The translations under genes and the position numbers were made by a program. The notes beneath the pieces are model-generated. The model searched no databases, had not been told where the DNA came from, and worked only from the letters and a program-made list of their open reading frames with translations. From Actinomycetes bacterium (GTDB taxonomy: Bacteria; Actinomycetota; Actinomycetes; Actinomycetales; Microbacteriaceae), in NCBI GenBank assembly GCA_029777095.1, contig JAKOTS010000059.1, positions 1 through 64,000 on the forward strand: a stretch of DNA of 64,000 nucleotides. Reading direction: 5' to 3'. This document shows, piece by piece, positions 58,486-64,000 of this stretch (position 1 is the stretch's first letter; each line of letters opens with the position of its first letter).

Positions 58486-59589
58486 CTACTCAGACGTAAC
58501 GGGGGCGTTGTTGAGGCGCTCGCCGCTCTCGATGTCGAACGTGTGCACGTGGTTGTGGCGCGCCGTGAGGCTGACAGTTTCACCGGCGTTCGGGTGATTG
58601 CGACCGTCGACGCGGGCGACGACATCGGTGCGCGTGCCGTTGATTTCGGAGTGACCGTAGAGGTAGCCGTCGGCGCCGAGTTCTTCGACGAGGTCGATGT
58701 GCACGCTCAGGCCAGGGCCGCCCGCGGGGCCGACGACGATGTCTTCGGGTCGCACGCCGATGGTGACCTGGCTGCCCGTGGCGCGTGCCACCGTGTCGCG
58801 CTCGAGTGGCACAACCGACGTGCCGAACGCGACGCCGGTCTCGGTCAGGTCGCTCGCGAAGAGGTTCATCGCGGGGGAGCCGATGAACCCCGCGACGAAC
58901 TCGTTCTTCGGGCTCTCGTAGAGATCGCGCGGCGTGCCAACCTGCTGCAGGACGCCGTCTTTGAGCACCGCGATGCGGTCGCCCATGGTGAGCGCCTCGG
59001 TCTGATCGTGCGTCACATAGACGGTGGTGACACCGAGGCGGCGCTGCAACGACGCGATCTGGGTGCGGGTCTGCACGCGCAGCTTGGCGTCGAGGTTCGA
59101 AAGGGGTTCGTCCATCAGGAACACCTGGGGGGAGCGAACGATCGCACGGCCCATGGCGACGCGCTGACGCTGACCGCCGGAGAGCGCTTTGGGCTTGCGG
59201 CTGAGGTAATCCTCGAGGTCGAGGAGCTTTGCGGCTTCGAGCACGCGCGCCGCCCGCTCGTCCTTGTGCACGCCGGCGATCTTGAGTGCGAAGCCCATGT
59301 TCTCGGCGACGGTCATGTGCGGGTAGAGCGCATAGTTCTGAAAGACCATCGCAATGTCGCGGTCCTTCGGCGGCACATCGGTGACGTCGCGGTCGCCGAT
59401 GCGAATGTGACCCGAGTTGATCTCTTCAAGCCCCGCGAGCATCCGCAAAGAAGTTGACTTGCCGCAACCAGACGGGCCCACCAACACCAAGAATTCGCCG
59501 TCGGCGACTTCGAGGCTGAGGCTGTCGACGGCGGGGCGTGTGCCCCCGGGGTAGATACGACTTGCGTTATCGAACGTCACTGACGCCAT
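58486..59589 (-). CDS. ugpC: Sugar ABC transporter ATPase (MsiK/UgpC type)
   Basis: 367 aa. Walker [10 protein letters not shown] (Lys44), FQNYALYPHMTVAEN, signature [14 protein letters not shown], Walker B VFLMDEPLSNLDAKLR, then the C-terminal MalK-type TOBE/OB domain (GVRPEDIVVGP, HVHTFDIESGERL). No sugar permease or binding protein is adjacent, so it may be a shared ATPase for several sugar importers, as MsiK is in Streptomyces. ATG 59589; DUF4032 follows at 31 nt. Confidence 0.9.
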   Translation of the reverse strand: MASVTFDNASRIYPGGTRPAVDSLSLEVADGEFLVLVGPSGCGKSTSLRMLAGLEEINSGHIRIGDRDVTDVPPKDRDIAMVFQNYALYPHMTVAENMGFALKIAGVHKDERAARVLEAAKLLDLEDYLSRKPKALSGGQRQRVAMGRAIVRSPQVFLMDEPLSNLDAKLRVQTRTQIASLQRRLGVTTVYVTHDQTEALTMGDRIAVLKDGVLQQVGTPRDLYESPKNEFVAGFIGSPAMNLFASDLTETGVAFGTSVVPLERDTVARATGSQVTIGVRPEDIVVGPAGGPGLSVHIDLVEELGADGYLYGHSEINGTRTDVVARVDGRNHPNAGETVSLTARHNHVHTFDIESGERLNNAPVTSE

Positions 59590-59819
59590 GACTTCTTCTC
59601 CTCACCGGCAGGTACGAGCCGGACGATCCGTAATGATGGATGACGGGAGTTTCCCGTAGCCCTGTCGACGGGCGTGCGACAAGTATGTCAGCTGGGTGCC
59701 ACCGCAGCACTAGTGCCTCAGGGCTCGCATCTGGGTATTTCTCAGGGTGCGTCACTAATATCGTGGGGTATGCCGGCAGGCATGCGGGCCACCCGAGGCC
59801 CAGCGAGAACCGAGGATTC

Positions 59820-60770
59820 ATGTCGACTGACGACAATACTGACACCAGTGCTGTGCCCGAAGAGACCGACCCCACCGCCGTGCCCGAGAAGCGCGACAAC
59901 CGCGAGGCGCTCCGCGAGAAAGCGCAGCAGGTTCACGCCCAGCAGCGCCGAGCAGGCGTCCTGCGGCGCGTGTTGATTGGTGTTGGCATCGTTGCGGTGC
60001 TGGCCGTCGTTGGCACCGGCGTGACCCTCGCCTGGACGAGCGTTGGTGACAAGCCGCAGCTCGCACCCGCCAACATGGAGCAGGATGGCGTCGTGGTTGA
60101 CGCGATCACGAGTGCAACCGCAGCGGCCGCCCCGGCCGAAGACCCCGCCGCCGCCGCCGAAGCTTCGGGCGACGCGGCAAAGCCCGCGCCGGTCGAGATC
60201 CGTGTCTACATCGACTACCTCTCGGCGCAGTCGCGCGAGTTTCAGCAGACCAACGCCGCACAGCTGGGCGAGTGGGTGAAGCAGGGTGCAGTGACGCTCA
60301 GCTATCACCCCGTCGCGCTGCTGACCGCGAAGTCGAACGGCACGAAGTACTCGCTGCGCGCAGCGAATGCCGGCGTGTGCGTTGCGACGCACTCGCCCAC
60401 CACATTCTTCTCGTTCAACGATGCATTGCTGACGCGGCAGCCTGACTTCGACACGGATGGCTTCGACAACAAGACGCTCGCCGACATGGCCATCGCTTCT
60501 GGTGCCGAAGACCCCAAGCTGATGCGTGGTTGCATCGAGAACGGCAACTACACCTCCTGGGTGCAGGCGGCTACCGCTCGCGCGCTCAGCGAGCCGCTGC
60601 CCGATGCAGGCGGCCAGAAGCTCACCGGTACCCCGACCGTGCTGGTCGATGGCAAGCCGTACGTTGGCAGCGTGACCGACGCGAACGAGTTCGCCCAGTT
60701 CGTGCTGATGCTCTCGAGCGACGCGTACTACAAGGCGACACCGAGCCCCGTCCCGACTCCGACCCCGTAG
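59820..60770 (+). CDS. Membrane-anchored DsbA-fold protein lacking the CxxC
   Basis: 316 aa. Acidic cytoplasmic N-terminus (1-48), one membrane helix (50-72), an Ala-rich linker, and a thioredoxin/DsbA-type domain from about 124. The active-site position after VYIDY reads L-S135-A-Q-S138-REF, where DsbA-type enzymes have CPxC; both Cys are Ser. The cis-Pro loop GTPTVLVDGKPY is kept. Two other Cys remain (AGVCVATHS, MRGCIENG) and could form a structural disulfide. A redox role at the normal site is therefore not possible; a chaperone or binding role is inference. Start ATG 59820, GAGG upstream. Pro/Thr tail at the end. Confidence 0.87.
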   Translation: MSTDDNTDTSAVPEETDPTAVPEKRDNREALREKAQQVHAQQRRAGVLRRVLIGVGIVAVLAVVGTGVTLAWTSVGDKPQLAPANMEQDGVVVDAITSATAAAAPAEDPAAAAEASGDAAKPAPVEIRVYIDYLSAQSREFQQTNAAQLGEWVKQGAVTLSYHPVALLTAKSNGTKYSLRAANAGVCVATHSPTTFFSFNDALLTRQPDFDTDGFDNKTLADMAIASGAEDPKLMRGCIENGNYTSWVQAATARALSEPLPDAGGQKLTGTPTVLVDGKPYVGSVTDANEFAQFVLMLSSDAYYKATPSPVPTPTP

Positions 60771-60879
60771 GGGGCGCATGCGGCGGGGTCATCATGTGAC
60801 TGGCTTCGCCGCGCGGGAGCGCTGGCTTTGCCGCGGGCGTGAAAAACAGCCCGACGCACCCAAGTAAGATGGTCACATT

Positions 60880-60952
60880 GCCGGCTTGGCGCAATTGGTA
60901 GCGCACCGCTCTTGTAAAGCGGGGGTTGCGGGTTCGAGTCCCGCAGCCGGCT
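60880..60952 (+). tRNA. tRNA-Thr (anticodon TGT)
   Basis: Acceptor GCCGGCT / AGCCGGC, D arm, anticodon loop CTTGTAA with TGT, T arm TGCGGG-TTCGAGT-CCCGCA, discriminator T; no CCA encoded. TAAGAT (60865-60870) is a good -10 box. 73 nt. Confidence 0.95.
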
Positions 60953-61014
60953 CAAGTAAACACTGGGAAGTAGACCCTTCGCCACCAGCTCCCTGGGGCA
61001 AACGTGGCTTCGGC

Positions 61015-61239
61015 CTATTTGGGGATGCGCGAGTGTGCGTGCAGGGAGATGGCACCGACGATCGTGCCGGTCGAGAGCATGGCCCCGCCGAGCATCGCGA
61101 TTATGACGCCCCATGCGAAGTTGATGCTCGACGGGCTCGACTCCATCGACCCCCAGATCCCACCTCCAAGAAGGAGTGCGCCGAGGACGACAAGCGTCCA
61201 GGTCAGTGCGGTCAGCTGGGTGAGTGCTCGATTGTTCAT
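61015..61239 (-). CDS. Small membrane protein, two TM segments
   Basis: 74 aa from ATG 61239: two hydrophobic helices (TWTLVVLGALLLGGGIWG and WGVIIAMLGGAMLSTGTIV) and a short tail. The frame is open upstream to 61401 and would add a Cys-rich, zinc-ribbon-like stretch (CPDRCVKHRCGH...CPRC), but that extension runs into the degenerate end of a repeat element and has no clear start. Either the protein once had a zinc-ribbon N-terminus that the repeat damaged, or the start is at 61239. Function unknown. Confidence 0.55.
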   Translation of the reverse strand: MNNRALTQLTALTWTLVVLGALLLGGGIWGSMESSPSSINFAWGVIIAMLGGAMLSTGTIVGAISLHAHSRIPK

Positions 61240-61411
61240 GGCTCGAGCGCAGCGGGGGCAGTTGGCGGCGTCGACATGGCCGCAGCGGTGCTTCACGCAT
61301 CGATCTGGACATAGCCAGACCCATCCCAAAGCCAGGCCGTTCTGGCGCGAACTGCGTGACGTCCCAGCGGCGGGCCGCGGAATGACGCGGGGTTGGGACA
61401 TCCGCGCACTG

Positions 61412-61428
61412 TTTTTCCTGAGTTAGTG
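61412..61428. repeat. Right end of a degenerate palindromic element E
   Basis: TTTTTCCTGAGTTAGTG is present, but the matching left end is not found about 92 nt upstream (61337), where the sequence is unrelated. Inner part (from CGGCGGGCCGCGGAAT) still matches element F. Confidence 0.75.
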
Positions 61429-61564
61429 TCGTGCGGCTCGTGCGAAGTGCCGAGCGGTGGCGGCTTTGGCCGGGCGGCCCGCACGCCGTGCCGGGCCGCG
61501 TCGCCTGTCGGCTCGGGCGCATGGTCGGGCCCGCCCCGGCCGTCCCCCGCGTGCCGGCCGGCGG

Positions 61565-61656
61565 CACTAACTCAGGAAAACCGCGCGCCGTGCGGCGGCG
61601 GGCCGCGGAATTACGCGGGGTTGCGGCATCCGCGCACCGTTTTTCCTGAGGTAGTG
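61565..61656. repeat. 92-bp palindromic element F
   Basis: Left end CACTAACTCAGGAAAAC, right end TTTTTCCTGAGGTAGTG (one change). Confidence 0.9.
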
Positions 61657-61795
61657 TCGTGCGGCTCGTGCGAAGTGCCGAGTGGCGGCGGCTTTGGCCG
61701 GGCGGCCTGTACTCCGAGCCGGGCTGCGTTGCCTGTCGGCTCGGGCGCATGGTCGGGCCCGTCTCGGCCGCGCCCCGTGCCCGCCCGGCAGGCGG

Positions 61796-61887
61796 CACTA
61801 ACTCAGGAAAACTGCGGGCCGCGCGGCGGTGAGCCGCGGAATCACGCGGGGTTGCGGCATCCGCCCACCGTTTTTCCTGAGTTAGTG
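61796..61887. repeat. 92-bp palindromic element G
   Basis: Left end CACTAACTCAGGAAAAC, right end TTTTTCCTGAGTTAGTG; starts 231 nt after element F, and the E-F and F-G spacers are closely similar to each other. Confidence 0.9.
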
Positions 61888-61910
61888 TCGTGCGCCCCCG
61901 CCCACCAACG

Positions 61911-61949
61911 AAAAAGGCCGACCCCCGCGCGATGCGCGAGAGCCGGCCT
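61911..61949 (-). terminator. Terminator of the aldolase/dehydrogenase gene
   Basis: AGGCCG (61915-61920) pairs with CGGCCT (61944-61949), with GCGC arms inside; on the minus strand the stem is followed by TTTTT. Confidence 0.75.
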
Positions 61950-61966
61950 GTTCGGTACTACAGTGC

Positions 61967-64000
61967 CTAGCGGAGGAACGCCGCCGCAACACCCGAGTCA
62001 ACCGGGATGTGCAGGCCGGTCGTGAGCGAGAGCTCAGGGCCGGTGAGGGCGATGACCGCGTTGGCGATGTGCTCGGGCAACACCTCGCGCTTGAGGATCG
62101 TGCGGTTTGCGTAGAACTGGCCGAGGTCAGCCTCGTCGACGCCGTAGGTGGCCGCGCGGTTGGCGCCCCAGCCAGAGGCGAAGATGCCCGAGCCTCGCAC
62201 GACGCCGTCGGGGTTGATGCCGTTCACGCGCACGCCGTACTCGCCGAGCTCGACCGCGAGCAGCCGCACCTGGTGCGCCTGGTCGGCCTTCGTCGCCGAG
62301 TACGCGATGTTGTTCGGGCCCGCGAAGACCGAGTTCTTCGACGAGATGTAGATGATGTCGCCGCCCATGTTCTGGTCGATCAGCGCGCGGGCGGCCGCCT
62401 TCGAAACGAGGAACGAGCCCTTGGCCATCACGTCGTGCTGGAGGTCCCAGTCGGCCGCGGTGGTCTCGAGGAGCGACTTCGAGAGCGAGAGGCCCGCGTT
62501 GTTGACGACCAGATCAATGCCACCGAATGCCAGCAGCGCGGCGTCGACCGCGGCCTGCACGGCTGCCTCATCGGCGACGTTCGCCGCGACGCCGATCGCG
62601 ACATCCGAGCCGCCAAGTTCGGCGGCCGCGGCCTGGGCCTTTTCGAGATCCAGGTCGGCGATGACGACGCACGCGCCCTCGGCCGCGAGACGCGTGGCAA
62701 TTGCCTTACCGATACCCGAGGCGGCACCGGTCACGAGCGCGATGCGGCCCTGGTGCTGCTTGGGCTGCGGCATCCGCTGCAATTTTGCTTCTTCAAGCGC
62801 CCAGTACTCGATGTTGAACTTCTCGGCATCAGAGATGGGGGCGTAAGTCGAGAGCGACTCGGCGCCGCGCATGACGTTGATCGCGTTCACGTAGAACTCG
62901 CCGGCAACGCGTGCCGTCTGCTTGTTCGCGCCGTAGCTGAACATGCCGACACCCGGCACCAGCACGATCAGCGGGTCGGCGCCGCGCATGGCGGGCGACT
63001 CGAGCGTCGCGTGCGCGTCGTAGTATGCGGTGTAGTCGGCACGGTACGCCTCGTGCAGCTCTTTCAGGCGGGCGATGGATGCCTCGACCGACGCGTCTGC
63101 CGAAAGGTCGAGGATCATCGGCTTGACCTTGGTGCGCAGGAAGTGGTCGGGGCAGCTCGTGCCGAGTTCGGCCAGGCGCGGGGCATTCGCGGACTCGAGG
63201 AAGTCGAGGACCTCGGGCGCGTCGGTGAAGTGGCCGACCATGGGCTTGTCGTGCGAGGCGATGCCGCGGATCGTGGCGGCAAGTGCGGCGGCCTTCGTGC
63301 GGCGGGCGTCGGCGTCGAGCGCGCCGAAACCTTCGCGTGCGGCGCCGAAGGGGAGGGCCTTGCCGTGCTCAGCGATGTAGGCGGCGGCGGTCTCGATGAT
63401 CCAGAGCGAGTTGGCTTCGGATGCTTCGGAAGTGTCGCCCCAGGCGGTGATGCCGTGTCCGCCGAGGATGCAACCGATTGCCTCGGGGTGCTGCTTCTTG
63501 ATCGCGGCAATGTCGAGTCCGAGCTGGAAGCCGGGGCGGCGCCACGGGACCCAGACGACCTTGTCGCCGAAGATCTTGGTGGTCAGCGCCTCGCCATCGA
63601 TGGCGGTCGCGATTGCGATGCCCGAATCCGGATGCAGGTGGTCAACGTGTGCGGCATCGACGAGGCCGTGCATGGCGGTGTCGATCGACGGTGCTGCGCC
63701 GCCCTTGCCGTGCAGGCAGTAGTCGAAGGCGGCGACCATTTCGTCTTCGCGGTCGATGCCGGGGTAGACGCCCACGAGCGCGCGCATGCGGTCCATGCGC
63801 AGGACTGCGAGGCCCGACTCCTGCAGGGTGCCGAGGTCGCCACCCGAGCCCTTGACCCACATCAGCTCGACGGGCTGGCCGGTGACCGGGTCGTTGACGG
63901 TGCCCTTGGCCGACGTGTTGCCACCGGCGTAGTTGGTGTTTCGCGGGTCGGCACCCAGGCGGTTGCTGCGGGCGATGAGATCGGCTGCTGCGGGGGACGT
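61967..64000 (-). CDS. rhaD: Bifunctional rhamnulose-1-phosphate aldolase / short-chain dehydrogenase, 5' part beyond window
   Basis: 677 residues visible; the frame is open to the last base, so the start lies outside. N-terminal half: class II aldolase (NTNYAGGNTSAKG, metal-binding DHLHPDSGIAIATA and GGHGITAWG). C-terminal half: short-chain dehydrogenase with TGAASGIGKAIA and catalytic Tyr/Lys in YSATKADQ, ending LHIPVDSGVAAAFLR. Fused aldolase-dehydrogenases of this kind act in rhamnose catabolism, making lactate from lactaldehyde. No other rhamnose gene is visible in the window, so the pathway label is by family. A terminator follows. Confidence 0.93.
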   Translation of the reverse strand, partial: TSPAAADLIARSNRLGADPRNTNYAGGNTSAKGTVNDPVTGQPVELMWVKGSGGDLGTLQESGLAVLRMDRMRALVGVYPGIDREDEMVAAFDYCLHGKGGAAPSIDTAMHGLVDAAHVDHLHPDSGIAIATAIDGEALTTKIFGDKVVWVPWRRPGFQLGLDIAAIKKQHPEAIGCILGGHGITAWGDTSEASEANSLWIIETAAAYIAEHGKALPFGAAREGFGALDADARRTKAAALAATIRGIASHDKPMVGHFTDAPEVLDFLESANAPRLAELGTSCPDHFLRTKVKPMILDLSADASVEASIARLKELHEAYRADYTAYYDAHATLESPAMRGADPLIVLVPGVGMFSYGANKQTARVAGEFYVNAINVMRGAESLSTYAPISDAEKFNIEYWALEEAKLQRMPQPKQHQGRIALVTGAASGIGKAIATRLAAEGACVVIADLDLEKAQAAAAELGGSDVAIGVAANVADEAAVQAAVDAALLAFGGIDLVVNNAGLSLSKSLLETTAADWDLQHDVMAKGSFLVSKAAARALIDQNMGGDIIYISSKNSVFAGPNNIAYSATKADQAHQVRLLAVELGEYGVRVNGINPDGVVRGSGIFASGWGANRAATYGVDEADLGQFYANRTILKREVLPEHIANAVIALTGPELSLTTGLHIPVDSGVAAAFLR

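Larger units (their letters stand above)
61402..61966. other. Repeat-filled gap before the aldolase gene
   Basis: 565 nt with no credible gene: right half of a degenerate palindromic element (61412-61428), two full 92-bp elements (61565-61656, 61796-61887) and a terminator for the aldolase gene. Element ends match those of the array at 35.4-36.3 kb. Confidence 0.8.

Overview
The window reads as chromosomal DNA of a high-GC actinobacterium, most likely family Microbacteriaceae (order Micrococcales). The grounds are strong GC bias at third codon positions, frequent GTG starts, 4-nt ATGA/GTGA gene overlaps, actinobacterial gene orders (gpmA-phoU-senX3-regX3; lpqE-like/carD/ispDF/cysS/rlmB; sucCD-perM-purN-purH), a GlnR of actinobacterial type and a monomeric NADP isocitrate dehydrogenase. 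I cannot fix the genus from sequence alone. No phage, integrase, IS transposase, CRISPR array or rRNA was seen; nearly all of it is housekeeping DNA, with the unusual material in repeats, leaders and a few odd proteins.

Layout. 1-8.1 kb: end of sucC, sucD, a large membrane hydrolase on the other strand, a PerM-like membrane protein, purN and purH. 8.1-16.7 kb: alkylation repair (Ada-AlkA chimera, Ogt), a heterodimeric ABC exporter, a GntR/YtrA-type regulator with its two ABC genes and a palindromic operator, and a GNAT acetyltransferase. 16.8-21.7 kb: isocitrate dehydrogenase and an L,D-transpeptidase converging on a repeat-rich gap with two long hairpins. 21.7-30.3 kb: small membrane proteins, purU overlapping a sigma factor fused to an anti-sigma-like, membrane and Pro-rich tail, nagA, then a ZTP riboswitch in front of glyA-folD. 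30.3-35.3 kb: a one-Cys OhrR-type MarR regulator divergent from a 75-aa protein of unknown function, an old yellow enzyme, tRNA-Lys, an isochorismatase-like hydrolase, a candidate small RNA and pabC.

35.4-36.3 kb holds a tandem array of 93-bp palindromic elements; a related array with another spacer lies at 61.4-61.9 kb. 36.3-43.8 kb is a phosphate region on the minus strand (ppk, mutT1-like, pstS, pstC, pstA, pstB) with an 11-nt direct-repeat PHO box before pstS and a perfect 12-bp hairpin between pstS and pstC. 43.9-52.1 kb: glnR, small membrane proteins, a nitrobindin-like protein, ygfZ, an FAD oxidoreductase, gpmA, phoU, senX3 and regX3. 52.2-64 kb: lpqE-like lipoprotein, carD, fused ispDF, cysS, rlmB, a DUF4032 protein with an MsiK/UgpC-type ATPase, a DsbA-fold protein whose CxxC is SxxS, tRNA-Thr, the second repeat array, and most of a bifunctional rhamnulose-phosphate aldolase/dehydrogenase.

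How the parts fit. One-carbon and purine genes recur (purN, purH, purU, glyA, folD, ZTP riboswitch). Phosphate sensing (phoU, senX3-regX3), uptake (pstSCAB) and storage (ppk) lie within about 16 kb and share 11-nt-periodic GTTCAC-type boxes. A TANNNT hexamer followed 6-7 nt later by the start codon precedes about a dozen genes, so leaderless transcription is probably common here. The most unusual items are the two palindromic repeat arrays, the sigma/anti-sigma fusion, the small RNA candidate before pabC and the SxxS DsbA-like protein.
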